Positions 48,879 through 57,748 of a stretch of 64,000 nucleotides of DNA are shown one piece after another. A program made the position numbers and the translations under genes. Source of the stretch: Crossiella sp. SN42 (lineage in GTDB: Bacteria; Actinomycetota; Actinomycetes; Mycobacteriales; Pseudonocardiaceae); assembly GCF_023897065.1 (NCBI RefSeq), contig NZ_JAMHIV010000002.1:363867-427866 (forward strand). Direction: 5' to 3'. The notes below the pieces were generated by a model. It made no database searches, was not told the DNA's origin, and saw nothing but the letters and a program-made list of their open reading frames with translations. Position 1 is the stretch's first letter. The number at the start of each line of letters is the position of its first letter.

Positions 48879-50336
48879 ATGGTCGCGACCGTCGCCGGGG
48901 TGCGCATCCCCGAGGATCACTGGATCGGTGGCGACTGGGTCGCCTCGGCGCGGCGGTTCACCGACCTCTCCCCGCTGGACGAGCAGCCGGTCGCCGAGCT
49001 GGCCGCGGGCGGGGCGGCCGAGGTGGACGCCGCGGTCACCGCCGCGCGCAGGGCCTTCCGCGACTTCTCCCGCACCACCAGGGAGGAACGCGCCGAGCTG
49101 CTGCACGCCATCGCCGATGAGATCCTGGTCCGGCTGGACCACCTGGCCGCGGTGGAGACGGTGGACAGCGGCGGCCTGCTGCGCACCCACCTGCGGGTCA
49201 CCCTGCCCAGGGTGGCCCACCACTTCCGGTTCTTCGCCGACCGGCTGCTGGAGCTGCACCACCCCGACTTCCACCTGCGCGCGCACCGCAACCACGTCAG
49301 CTGGGAGCCGGCCGGGGTGTGCGGGCTGATCACCCCGTGGCACTCGCCGCTGCCGCAGGCCACCTGGCGGATCGCGCCCGCGCTGGCCGCGGGCAACACG
49401 GTGGTGCTGAAACCGGCCGAGTGGGCGCCGCTGACCGCCGCGCTGCTGTGCCGGATCACCGCCGAGGCCGGACTGCCCGACGGTGTGCTGAACCTGGTGC
49501 ACGGCACCGGCGAACAGGCGGGCGCCGCGCTGGCCGCGCACCCCGGGCTGGCCAGGCTGGCCTTCACCGGATCGGCCGCGGCCGGTCGTCGGGTGGCCGC
49601 GGCGGCCGGGGCCACGCTGACCCCGGTCTCGCTGGAGCTGGGCGGGAAGTCGCCGATCCTGGTCTTCGCCGACAGCGACCTGGACCAGGCGACCGCGATC
49701 GTGGTCGAGCAGTTCGACCACGCCGGGCAGCTGGGCCGCACCGGCGCCCGGCTGCTGGTGCAGCGCCAGGTCGCCGAGGAGTTCAGCACCCGGTTCCTGG
49801 TGCGCGCCAACGCCATCCGGCAGGGCGACCCGAGGGATGTGCGCACCGACGTCGGCCCGCAGATCCACCGCGAGCACCTGCGCCGCATCGACGGTTGCGT
49901 CAGCCGCGCGCTGGCCGCCGGGGCCCGGCCGCTGCTCGGCGGCTCTCGCAACGCGCGGCTCGGCGGCCTGTACTTCCAGCCCACCCTGCTCGCCGATCCG
50001 CCGCCGGGCGGGGAGATCCTCACCGAGCAGGTGCTCGGCCCGGTGCTCACCCTGCAAACCTTCGAGACCGAGGCGCAGGCGTTGTCGCTGGCCAACAACA
50101 GCAGGCACGGGCTGACCGCGACGGTGTTCACCGGCAGCACCGAACGCGCCCGCCGGGTGAGCGCGAGCCTGGTGGCGGGCACGGTGTGGGTGAACTGCCA
50201 CGCGGTGCGCGACCTGCGCGCGCCCTATGGCGGGGCCAGGCGGTCCGGCATCGGGCGCGGCGGCGGGCAGTGGAGCTTCGACTTCTACTGCGAGGTGAAG
50301 AACACCGTGTTCGCCCCGGACGGACTGCTGGACTGA
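48879..50336 (+). CDS. Aldehyde dehydrogenase-family protein lacking the catalytic Cys
   Basis: 485 residues; ATG with AGGTGG upstream. Full-length ALDH fold: NAD site LITPWHSPLPQATW, VLKPAEWAPLTA, FTGSAAAGR and general-base Glu in SLELGGKSP. The active-site loop, normally GQxC, reads HAGQLGRTGARLL with Gly286 where Cys is expected, so normal dehydrogenase chemistry should be impossible. It may use another reaction, act as a structural partner or be a recent loss. Regulated together with the GS/decarboxylase arm by the adjacent operators. Confidence 0.82.
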   Translation: MVATVAGVRIPEDHWIGGDWVASARRFTDLSPLDEQPVAELAAGGAAEVDAAVTAARRAFRDFSRTTREERAELLHAIADEILVRLDHLAAVETVDSGGLLRTHLRVTLPRVAHHFRFFADRLLELHHPDFHLRAHRNHVSWEPAGVCGLITPWHSPLPQATWRIAPALAAGNTVVLKPAEWAPLTAALLCRITAEAGLPDGVLNLVHGTGEQAGAALAAHPGLARLAFTGSAAAGRRVAAAAGATLTPVSLELGGKSPILVFADSDLDQATAIVVEQFDHAGQLGRTGARLLVQRQVAEEFSTRFLVRANAIRQGDPRDVRTDVGPQIHREHLRRIDGCVSRALAAGARPLLGGSRNARLGGLYFQPTLLADPPPGGEILTEQVLGPVLTLQTFETEAQALSLANNSRHGLTATVFTGSTERARRVSASLVAGTVWVNCHAVRDLRAPYGGARRSGIGRGGGQWSFDFYCEVKNTVFAPDGLLD

Positions 50337-50363
50337 CCCCACGGCTTCGCGGGGCCAGTCCAG
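50328..50363. terminator. Bidirectional terminator between ALDH and EF-Tu genes
   Basis: Stem CTGGACTGACCCC / GGGGCCAGTCCAG, mostly perfect, with loop ACGGCTTCGC. It overlaps the last codons of the dehydrogenase gene and ends five bases before the EF-Tu stop. Confidence 0.75.
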
Positions 50364-50367
50364 TCGT

Positions 50368-51555
50368 TCAGTCGAGCAGCTCGCTGATGGTGCCCGCGCC
50401 CACGGTCCGGCCACCCTCACGGATGGCGAACCCCAGGCCCGCGTCCATCGCGACCGGCTTGCCAAGGCGCACGGTCAGTTCCACCGAGTCACCCGGCCGC
50501 ACCACGCCGCCCTCGGGCAGCTCGATCTCACCCACCACGTCCGCGGTGCGGAAGTGGAACTGCGGCCGGTAGTTGGCGTGGAACGGGGTCCGGCGGCCAC
50601 CCTCCTGCGCGGAGAGCACGTACACCTGCGCGCGGAAGGCGGTGTGCGGGCGCACGCTGCCGGGCAGCGCCAGCACCTGTCCGCGCTGCACCTGCTCCCG
50701 CTTGACCCCGCGCAGCAGGATCGCCGCGTTGTCCCCGGCCTGCGCCCGGTCCAGCGACTTGCCGAAGGTCTCCAGTCCGGTGCACACGCTGCCGAAGGTC
50801 GGCTCCAGCCCGACCACCTCCACCGCGTCGCCCAGCGCGATCGAACCCTGCTCCACCGCGCCGGTCACCACGGTGCCGCGGCCGGTGATGGTGAGCACGT
50901 TCTCGATCGGCATCAGGAACGGCAGGTCGAGGCGCCGCACCGGTTCCGGCACGTGCTCGTCCACCGCGCGCAGCAGGTCGAGCACGCTGTTCACCCAGCG
51001 CGGGTCGCCCTCCAGCGCGCGCAGCCCGGACACCGGCACCACCGGCACCCGGTCACCGTCGAAGCCGTACCGGGACAACAGGTCCCGGATCTCCAGCTCC
51101 ACCAGCTCCAGCAGCTCCTCGTCGGCCACCACGTCCGCCTTGTTCAGTGCGACCACCAGGTGCTCGACGCCGATCCGCCTGGCCAGCACGATGTGCTCCC
51201 TGGTCTGCGGCTTCGCGCCGTCCTCGGCGGAGACCACCAGGATCGCCCCGTCCAGCTGCGCCGCACCGGTGATCATGTTCTTCACGTAGTCGGCGTGGCC
51301 GGGCATGTCGACGTGCGCGTAGTGCCGGGTCGGCGTCTCGTACTCCACGTGCGCGATGTTGATGGTGATGCCGCGCTCGATCTCCTCCGGCGCCTTGTCG
51401 ATCCGGTCGAAGGCGACGTAGTCGGTGGTGGAGCCGGCCTGCTCGGCGAGGACCTTGGTGATCGCGGTGGTCAGCGTGGTCTTGCCGTGGTCGACGTGGC
51501 CCATGGTGCCGATGTTGAGGTGCGGCTTGGTCCGCGTGTACTGCTGCTTGCTCAT
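50368..51555 (-). CDS. tuf: Divergent elongation factor Tu
   Basis: 395 residues; ATG at 51555 gives [21 protein letters not shown]1 GHVDHGKT, switch [16 protein letters not shown]3 [12 protein letters not shown] (usually DCPGHADY), G4 NKAD and G5 SGL (usually SAL). It is a complete translation GTPase but stands alone, outside the str operon where the main tuf gene lies in actinomycetes. Streptomyces have such extra, diverged genes (tuf3), some linked to elfamycin resistance or stress. Its 313-base leader contains a strong hairpin. Confidence 0.85.
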   Translation of the reverse strand: MSKQQYTRTKPHLNIGTMGHVDHGKTTLTTAITKVLAEQAGSTTDYVAFDRIDKAPEEIERGITINIAHVEYETPTRHYAHVDMPGHADYVKNMITGAAQLDGAILVVSAEDGAKPQTREHIVLARRIGVEHLVVALNKADVVADEELLELVELEIRDLLSRYGFDGDRVPVVPVSGLRALEGDPRWVNSVLDLLRAVDEHVPEPVRRLDLPFLMPIENVLTITGRGTVVTGAVEQGSIALGDAVEVVGLEPTFGSVCTGLETFGKSLDRAQAGDNAAILLRGVKREQVQRGQVLALPGSVRPHTAFRAQVYVLSAQEGGRRTPFHANYRPQFHFRTADVVGEIELPEGGVVRPGDSVELTVRLGKPVAMDAGLGFAIREGGRTVGAGTISELLD

Positions 51556-51868
51556 GGCTGTTCCTCGGGTCGGGATGAGACCAGGCTCGGCCCTCACGTT
51601 CGGTGAGGGTCAAGCGAGAACCGGCCAACGGCCCCCGGCTGAGTGAACGAGCGGGGAGCCGCCGGGGCGGGCCACCCTCCTCCTTCGGTTCTCCACAGCG
51701 GGAGGAGGGTCAGCTTCGCGCGCCGGACAGCCAAGCGGAGACGGCCGACAGCGCGCCCGGCAGGCAGTGGCCTGCGAGCTGTGCGCTGTGGACGGTCCCG
51801 AACATGCCACCGAGGATGACAGGGCCGGACCCGCCCTGTCATCCGATTTACGTTGCGGTGCTTGCCAA
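51556..51868. other. Intergenic region upstream of the EF-Tu gene
   Basis: 313 bases without a gene on either strand. It holds two hairpins: ACCCTCCTCC / GGAGGAGGGT (51674-51710), inside the probable EF-Tu leader, and GGATGACAGGG / CCCTGTCATCC (51814-51844), the rhodanese terminator. The remainder is GC-rich with no clear promoter hexamers. Confidence 0.6.
51814..51844 (-). terminator. Terminator of the rhodanese gene
   Basis: Perfect 11-bp stem GGATGACAGGG / CCCTGTCATCC with a 9-base loop, 24 bases downstream of the minus-strand rhodanese stop. Confidence 0.7.
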
Positions 51869-52723
51869 TCAGCCCGGCTGCGCGCCGGTGGCGATCGGGC
51901 GGCTCGGGTCGGCCGACCAGTTGGACCAGGACCCGGCGTACAGCGCGGCAGGCGCCTCCGGCGTGGTCACCCCGGCCACCTCCAGCGCCAGCACGACCGA
52001 GGAGGCGGTCACCCCGGACCCGCAGTACGCGCCGACCGGCTTGCCCTCGGCGACCCCCAGCTCGCGGAACCGCGCGGCCAGCTCCGCCGCACCGCGCCAG
52101 GTGCCATCCGGCCCGATGTGCCCGGAGAACGGCGCGTTCACCGCACCCGGCACGTGCCCGGCGGCGGGGTCGATCGGCTCCACCTCGCCGCGGTAGCGCT
52201 CCGGCGCGCGGGCGTCCAGCAGCAACGCCTCCCTGGCCCACTTGCCGGCCTGCTCGGCGTCCAGCACCGGCAGGTGCCCCGGCTCGACGGTGATGTCACC
52301 CGCCTGGACGGCGGGCACCTCGGCGGTAACCGGGTGTCCCTGCGCGGTCCACGCAGCGTAACCTCCATCGAGTACGGCGACCTCGCGGTGCCCGGCCCAG
52401 CGCAGCAGCCACCACAGCCGCGCGGCGACCGAGCCATCCCCCGCGTCGTAGGCCACCACGGGCCGCCCGGCCGAGACCCCGGCCGCGCGCAGCACGTGCT
52501 GGAGGTGCTCGGCGCCGGGCAGGGGATGACGACCGAGGGGTCCGGGCGTTGCAGAGAGGTCGGCATCCAGGTCGATGAACACCGCGCCAGGGAGGTGGCC
52601 GCGGTCGTAGTCGGCTTTCGCCGGCGGCCCGGCCAGTCGCCAGCGGACGTCGAGGACCACCGGCGGGTGATCGGTGGCGAGCAGTTCGGCCAGCGCGGCG
52701 GGAGTGATCAGCGGGTGCACCAC
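51869..52723 (-). CDS. Sulfurtransferase (two rhodanese domains)
   Basis: 284 residues with tandem rhodanese domains; the first (DVRWRLAGPP, then HLPGAVFIDLD) is non-catalytic and the second has the persulfide-forming Cys in YCGSGVTAS near residue 234. The CGSGVT loop is shared by thiosulfate and 3-mercaptopyruvate sulfurtransferases (SseA-like). Cytosolic. Divergent from ideR over 95 bases. Confidence 0.9.
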   Translation of the reverse strand: MVHPLITPAALAELLATDHPPVVLDVRWRLAGPPAKADYDRGHLPGAVFIDLDADLSATPGPLGRHPLPGAEHLQHVLRAAGVSAGRPVVAYDAGDGSVAARLWWLLRWAGHREVAVLDGGYAAWTAQGHPVTAEVPAVQAGDITVEPGHLPVLDAEQAGKWAREALLLDARAPERYRGEVEPIDPAAGHVPGAVNAPFSGHIGPDGTWRGAAELAARFRELGVAEGKPVGAYCGSGVTASSVVLALEVAGVTTPEAPAALYAGSWSNWSADPSRPIATGAQPG

Positions 52724-52818
52724 CCCATACTGCCCGCCCGCATTACTCCTGGCACCGGGTGAACGCCATGGATGTCAGCCAGTAGGACTAACATTGAGCC
52801 CGACGAAGGGGAACGCGC

Positions 52819-53511
52819 GTGAACGACCTCATCGACACCACCGAGATGTACCTCCGCACGATCTACGAGCTTGAGGAAGAGGGCGTGGTTCCACTGCGCG
52901 CCCGCATCGCCGAGCGACTGGAGCAGAGCGGGCCGACGGTGAGCCAGACCGTCGCGCGGATGGAGCGCGACGGGCTGCTCGTGGTCGCCGACGACCGGCA
53001 CCTCGAGCTGACCGACGCCGGCCGGAGCAGGGCGATCGCGGTGATGCGCAAACACCGGCTCGCCGAGCGCCTGCTGGTCGACGTCATCGGCCTGGAGTGG
53101 GAGCACGTGCACAGCGAGGCGTGCCGCTGGGAACACGTGATGAGCGAGGCGGTCGAGCGCAAGCTCGTCAAGCTGCTCAACCACCCCACCACCTCGCCCT
53201 ACGGCAACCCGATCCCCGGCCTCGACCGCCTGGGCGTCGGCGAGCCGGCGCCGCCGGCGGACCTGGACCTGCGCCGGCTGACCGACATCGCCAGGGCGGG
53301 CGGCGGCGTGGTGGAGATCTGCCGCATCGCCGAGCACGTGCAGTCCGACCCGGACCTGATGAACGAGCTGAAGTCGGCCGGGATCACCCCGGGCGGCTCG
53401 GTGCAGGTGCACCAGTCCGGCGCCAGCCAGCCGGTGCGCGTCACCGGCGACACGGCCTCCGCCGAACTGACCTACGACATCGCACACGCGGTCCTGGTCC
53501 GAACCCGCTGA
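52819..53511 (+). CDS. ideR: Iron-dependent regulator, DtxR/IdeR family
   Basis: 230 residues with GAAGGGG upstream of the GTG. N-terminal helix-turn-helix (IAERLEQSGPTVSQTVARMERDGL), dimer/metal domain with the conserved block HRLAERLLVDVIGLEW and ligand His/Cys/Glu region (SEACRWEHVMSEAVE), then a C-terminal SH3-like domain. Full length for IdeR. It represses siderophore and iron uptake genes when iron is plentiful. The upstream region has TAACAT as possible -10. Confidence 0.92.
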   Translation: MNDLIDTTEMYLRTIYELEEEGVVPLRARIAERLEQSGPTVSQTVARMERDGLLVVADDRHLELTDAGRSRAIAVMRKHRLAERLLVDVIGLEWEHVHSEACRWEHVMSEAVERKLVKLLNHPTTSPYGNPIPGLDRLGVGEPAPPADLDLRRLTDIARAGGGVVEICRIAEHVQSDPDLMNELKSAGITPGGSVQVHQSGASQPVRVTGDTASAELTYDIAHAVLVRTR

Positions 53512-53680
53512 GCCCGTCCGGCCCGCTGGCCACCAGCAGCGGGTCCGGGCGGCCTCGCCCAACCTCGGGCCCAGCCCAGCAGTCACCGGCCCGGCCCGCC
53601 AGCCACTGAGCGCCGCTCACCACGCAGCGCTGCCCGGCCTCGCAAGCATGCCGCCCCCGCTTCTCATCCATGGAGTACGT

Positions 53681-54919
53681 GTGAACCAGGCCCAACGGGC
53701 GGCGGAGGAGTTCCGCGCGCGCATCGGCGAACCCACCGGCGTGTGGTCGGCCCCCGGTAGGGTGAACCTGATCGGCGAGCACACCGACTACAACGACGGA
53801 TACGTGCTCCCCTTCGCCATCCCGCACCGCATCGCGGTGGCCGGCGCCGCCCGCACCGACGGCCTGCTCCAGGTGGCCACCCTCGGCGACGACGGCAAGC
53901 TCAACCAGGCCGACCCCGTCCCGGTAGCCGACCTGACCCCGGGCAAGGTCACCGGCTGGGCCGCCTACCCCAGCGGCGTGGCCTGGTCCCTGCGCGAGAA
54001 CGGCATCCCGGTCACCGGCGCCACCCTGCTCATCGCGGGCGACGTCCCAGCTGGCGCGGGCCTGTCCAGCTCCCACGCCCTGGAATGCGCCACGGCCCTG
54101 GCCCTGCTGGACCTCTCCGGCCACCCCGCCGTCCCCGGTCCCAGCAACTCCGCCGTTCCTGGCCCCGGCCACTCCCCCGGCCAGCCCGCCTTCTCCGGCG
54201 GTCTCGCGCCCGACCTGCCCACCCTCGCGCGCTGGATCCAGCGCGCCGAGAACGACTTCGTCGGCGCCCCCACCGGCCTGCTGGACCAGACCGCCTCCCT
54301 GCGCTGCGTCGAAGGCCACGCCCTGTTCCTGGACGTCCGCTCCGGCGAGACCGAGCAGGTCCCGTTCAACGCCGCCGCCAGCGGCCTGGAGATCCTGGTC
54401 ATCGACACCAGGGCCAGCCACTCGCACACCGACGGTGGCTACGCCGCCCGCCGCGCGGGCTGCGAGGAGGCCGCCCGGCTGCTCGGCATCCCCGCCCTGC
54501 GCGATGTCTCCCTGGACGGCCTGGCCGAGGCCGAAGCCGCCCTCCCGGAGAACCTGCGCCCCCTGGTCCGGCACATCGTGACCGAGAACGCCAGGGTCCT
54601 GGCCGCCGTCGACCACCTGCGCGCGGGCGACCTCGCCGAGATCGGCCCGATCCTGACCGCCTCGCACGCCAGCATGCGCGACGACTACCGCATCTCCTGC
54701 CTGGAGCTCGACGTCGCCGTCGACTCCGCGCTCAAGGCAGGCGCCCTGGGCGCCCGGATGACCGGCGGCGGCTTCGGCGGCTCCGCGATCGCCCTGGTCC
54801 GGGTCGAGGACGGCGAGCGCGTCCGCGCCGAGGTCACGGCCGCCTTCGCCGCGCACAAGCTGACCCCACCACGCCTGTTCAGCGGCGTCCCGGCCGCGGG
54901 CGCGGGCCGCGACCAGTAA
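53681..54919 (+). CDS. galK: Galactokinase
   Basis: 412 residues; GTG at 53681 with GGAG seven bases upstream. Galactokinase signature GRVNLIGEHTDYNDGYVLP, GHMP ATP loop PAGAGLSSSHALE and end motif MTGGGFGGSAIA. Makes galactose 1-phosphate in the Leloir pathway. Unusual: between the ATP loop and the substrate region there is a Pro/Gly-rich insertion with a tandem eight-residue repeat (AVPGPSNS, AVPGPGHS; residues 150-165), probably a surface loop. Lies upstream of galE. Confidence 0.92.
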   Translation: MNQAQRAAEEFRARIGEPTGVWSAPGRVNLIGEHTDYNDGYVLPFAIPHRIAVAGAARTDGLLQVATLGDDGKLNQADPVPVADLTPGKVTGWAAYPSGVAWSLRENGIPVTGATLLIAGDVPAGAGLSSSHALECATALALLDLSGHPAVPGPSNSAVPGPGHSPGQPAFSGGLAPDLPTLARWIQRAENDFVGAPTGLLDQTASLRCVEGHALFLDVRSGETEQVPFNAAASGLEILVIDTRASHSHTDGGYAARRAGCEEAARLLGIPALRDVSLDGLAEAEAALPENLRPLVRHIVTENARVLAAVDHLRAGDLAEIGPILTASHASMRDDYRISCLELDVAVDSALKAGALGARMTGGGFGGSAIALVRVEDGERVRAEVTAAFAAHKLTPPRLFSGVPAAGAGRDQ

Positions 54920-55036
54920 CCGTGTCACCGGGTGAGGAAGCCACTTCGCTAGGTTGACCTGGTCGGCGCCCGCGCGGACATCACCACCCCACGGGCCGCC
55001 GACCAGCAGTTTTCTCCCACAGGAAGGTTGGACGTA

Positions 55037-55996
55037 GTGAGGCTTCTGGTCACGGGCGGCGCCGGTTACGTGGGCAGCGTGTGCGCCGCCCGGTTGGTGG
55101 AGTCCGGACATGAGGTGACCGTGGTGGACGACCTGTCCACCGGCCACGCCGACGCGGTGCCCTCCGGCGCCCGGTTCGTGCAGGGCGACATCGGCGAGGT
55201 CGCGGGCACCCTGCTCGCCGAGGGCTTCGACGGCGTGCTGCACTTCGCCGCCAAGTCCCTGGTCGGCGAGTCGATGACCGACCCGGCCAAGTACTGGCAG
55301 GGCAACGTGGTGACCTCGCTGAAGCTCCTCGACGCGATCAAGGAACACGGCACCCCCCGCCTGGTCTTCTCCTCCACCGCCGCCACCTACGGCGAGCCGA
55401 AGGAGGTCCCGATCCAGGAGACCGCCCCGACCAGCCCGACCAACACCTACGGCGCGAGCAAGCTGGCCATCGACCACGCGATGACCTCCTACGCCGCCGC
55501 GCACAACCTGGCCGCGGTGAGCCTGCGCTACTTCAACGTGGCCGGCGCCTACGGCCAGTTCGGCGAGCGCCACGCCACCGAGACCCACCTGATCCCGCTG
55601 GTGCTCCAGGTCGCCCTGGGCCAGCGCGAGCAGATCCAGGTCTTCGGCGACGACTGGCCCACCGAGGACGGCACCTGCGTCCGCGACTACATCCACGTCG
55701 TCGACCTGGCCGACGCCCACCTCCTCGCGCTGGAGCACGCCACCCCTGGCGAGCACCGGATCTTCAACCTGGGCAACGGCACCGGCTTCTCGGTCCAGCA
55801 GGTCATCGAGACCTGCCGCGCCGTCACCGGCCACCCCATCCCCGCCAAGATCTCCCCCCGCCGCGCGGGCGACCCCGCGGTGCTCATCGCCGCCAGCGAC
55901 CGCGCCCGCGAGGACCTCGGCTGGAAGCCCCAGCGCGCCGACCTGTCCGGCATCGTCGCCGACGCCTGGGCGTTCACCAAGGCCCGGAACAGCTGA
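55037..55996 (+). CDS. galE: UDP-glucose 4-epimerase
   Basis: 319 residues; GTG at 55037 (AGGAAGG upstream) starts at the NAD fold [14 protein letters not shown]. Catalytic Ser/Thr in FSSTAATYG, Tyr/Lys in NTYGASKLA and the family end motif ([16 protein letters not shown], then [11 protein letters not shown]). Interconverts UDP-galactose and UDP-glucose with galK upstream. Confidence 0.93.
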   Translation: MRLLVTGGAGYVGSVCAARLVESGHEVTVVDDLSTGHADAVPSGARFVQGDIGEVAGTLLAEGFDGVLHFAAKSLVGESMTDPAKYWQGNVVTSLKLLDAIKEHGTPRLVFSSTAATYGEPKEVPIQETAPTSPTNTYGASKLAIDHAMTSYAAAHNLAAVSLRYFNVAGAYGQFGERHATETHLIPLVLQVALGQREQIQVFGDDWPTEDGTCVRDYIHVVDLADAHLLALEHATPGEHRIFNLGNGTGFSVQQVIETCRAVTGHPIPAKISPRRAGDPAVLIAASDRAREDLGWKPQRADLSGIVADAWAFTKARNS

Positions 55997-55999
55997 CCA

Positions 56000-56620
56000 G
56001 TGCCTGACACCCCCGCCCCCGCCACCCCGGCGGCACCCACACCCGACCCCGCGGCCCGACCGGCCGCACCCGTGGGCTCGCCGGACGCGCCAGCGCCCGC
56101 CCAGCACGCGCCTGTGGTCGGCTTGGTCGTCTCCGGGGCAGGCGGGGCCGAGGGGCTGCTCGACGGCTTCGTCCGCCCAGCCCTCGCCCAGGGCTGGCGG
56201 GTGGCCATCACCCTCACCCCAACCGCCGCCAGGTGGTTGGAGGCGGCCGACCTCATCACCCCACTGGCAGACCTCACCGGCCTCCCGGTCCGCTGGGCCG
56301 CACGCCTGCCCACCGAACCCAAGCCACATCCCCCGGCCGACTGCTACGCAGCCGCCCCGGCCACGGCCAACACCATCGCCAAGCTGGCCCTGGGCCTGTC
56401 CGACAACCAGGCCCTCACCCACCTGTGCGAAGCGGTCGGCATGCCCAGCACCCCGGTCATCCTGCTGCCCAGAGCCGCCGTGGACGCCACCCGCCACCCG
56501 GCCTGGCCGGGTCACCTGGACCGCCTCCGCGACGCCGGCGTCCGGGTCCTGCCCACCGCCAGCGGCCCAGCCATCCCTTGGGACCAGGTCCTGGCCGCCG
56601 TGGCCGCCGAGCTCAGCTAG
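56000..56620 (+). CDS. Flavoprotein, HFCD family
   Basis: 206 residues, GTG three bases after galE stop. A disordered Ala/Pro-rich N-terminus (residues 1-38) precedes a Rossmann-like flavin fold (VVGLVVSGAGGAEGLLDGF, then ITLTPTAARWLE) with the FMN/Asn motif AAPATANTIAKLALGLSDN. Relatives include phosphopantothenoylcysteine decarboxylases and lantibiotic Cys decarboxylases; the substrate is unknown. Probably co-transcribed with galKE, although no functional link is known. Confidence 0.78.
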   Translation: MPDTPAPATPAAPTPDPAARPAAPVGSPDAPAPAQHAPVVGLVVSGAGGAEGLLDGFVRPALAQGWRVAITLTPTAARWLEAADLITPLADLTGLPVRWAARLPTEPKPHPPADCYAAAPATANTIAKLALGLSDNQALTHLCEAVGMPSTPVILLPRAAVDATRHPAWPGHLDRLRDAGVRVLPTASGPAIPWDQVLAAVAAELS

Positions 56621-57154
56621 CCCCAGTCCGCGGACGACTTCCCCGCGCAGGCTGTTCCCGGCGGAAAGCCCGTCAGCGCGGAATGCCACGGTCAGGCACT
56701 CCTGGCCGTAGGACCCGGCGACGTTCACCGCTCGCGCTCACCGCTGCCTGGAGCCGACCTCCGACACAGTGCCGGGTGGGGTGAAGCCGTTGGCGATCGG
56801 CTCGCGCGACGCGACACCGAAGCGGAACGCGCGGTGTGCGACAGCGGCTGGCCTGAGCTGAGTCGATCAGCGCGACCGCCCAGGTGTGATGGATCCGCGG
56901 GATGTGACGCCGTCGCGGCGGATACCTCCTCTCTTCAATCCACAGTGGACAGACACGGACGTCGGAGTGTCCTGGGCACGGCGGGGGCACAACACCGTGC
57001 CCAGGACGCGAGTGCTGGGGCGGCACTCGACGGGGTTCGAGTGGCGGGCTTGGGATCACCTCCGGGAGTTCGGCGTGGGGCGGGCGAGGACTGGGCTGGC
57101 CGGACGCAGCCGCGTGATTTATCGTGAATCGATAAATCGAGGGGGTTGGGACGC
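56621..57154. other. Intergenic region, possibly with decayed coding sequence
   Basis: About 530 bases with no convincing gene. On the minus strand around 56640-56820 short protein-like stretches appear in different frames (for example GSYGQECLTVAFRADGL and FGVASREPIANGF), which could be remnants of a lost gene; this is weak. The right end holds the AT-rich inverted repeat at 57117-57137. Confidence 0.4.
57117..57137. promoter_or_regulatory. Inverted repeat upstream of the DUF2975/XRE pair
   Basis: Perfect arms ATTTATCG / CGATAAAT around TGAAT, 17 bases before the GTG of the DUF2975 gene and overlapping a probable -10. Strikingly AT-rich here; probable autoregulatory operator of the small XRE protein. 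Confidence 0.65.
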
Positions 57155-57748
57155 GTGGAACAAGGGGTTGTGGGGACCGGTTCGCCGACTCGATGGTTGC
57201 GGGTGGTGGCGGTGCTGGCGGCGTTCTTGGGCGTCGCGCGACTGGCCGGGGTGGTCGTCCAGTTGGCGGTGGGACAGGACGGGGTCCAACTGACCGTGCT
57301 CGCCGCCGCACCGGAGGGGCTGGCACCGGGTTTTCGGGTTGGTGGCGGAGTGATCACCTTCCTTGGTCGGGACGGCTCAGCGGAGTTCTTCTGGTTGGCG
57401 CTGCTGACCTGGCTGCCGTACGCGGTGGTGGATGTGGTCGTGCTGTTCCTGGTGGCGCGGGTGGTTCGTCAGGCCAACGTGGGTGAGCGGCCCCTGTTCG
57501 CCGCTACCACGGCCCGGTCGTTTCGGCGCATCGGTTTCCTGTTGCTGCTCGGCAATCTGGTCGCCGGTGTGCTCGATTCGCTGGGGCGATCCGCGCTCAC
57601 CGGGGTGGTGCTGACCGGACCGTCGATGTTCCAGTGGCCGGACGGCCGGGCGATCGCCTGGGCACTGGTCGGTCTGGTCGGGCTGGCGGTCTCGGAGATC
57701 GTCTGGCGTGGTGTGGTGTTGCGCGAGGAAGTGGAGGGCACTGTCTGA
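57155..57748 (+). CDS. DUF2975 membrane protein
   Basis: 197 residues; GTG at 57155 chosen, a TTG three codons earlier is possible. Four hydrophobic segments (about 15-37, 70-95, 125-145, 160-180) with RQANVGERPLFAATTARSFRRIGFLLL between the second and third, the family hallmark. DUF2975 proteins pair with a small XRE regulator, as here (the YoaS/YozG arrangement of Bacillus). Function unknown. Confidence 0.85.
   Translation: MEQGVVGTGSPTRWLRVVAVLAAFLGVARLAGVVVQLAVGQDGVQLTVLAAAPEGLAPGFRVGGGVITFLGRDGSAEFFWLALLTWLPYAVVDVVVLFLVARVVRQANVGERPLFAATTARSFRRIGFLLLLGNLVAGVLDSLGRSALTGVVLTGPSMFQWPDGRAIAWALVGLVGLAVSEIVWRGVVLREEVEGTV

Noticed and set aside
46758..50465. Single 1235-residue minus-strand open frame
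   Set aside because: Only the last 433 codons are a real protein (GS-like); the front part is antisense to marR and the dehydrogenase.
52724..52818. IdeR iron box upstream of ideR
   Set aside because: A TAGGACTAACAT stretch is present, but the symmetric TTAGGTTAGGCTAACCTAA-type box is not.
53441..56728. Very long minus-strand open frame (over 1000 codons) opposite galK and galE
   Set aside because: Low-complexity Gly/Val/Asp composition mirroring well-identified galK and galE genes.
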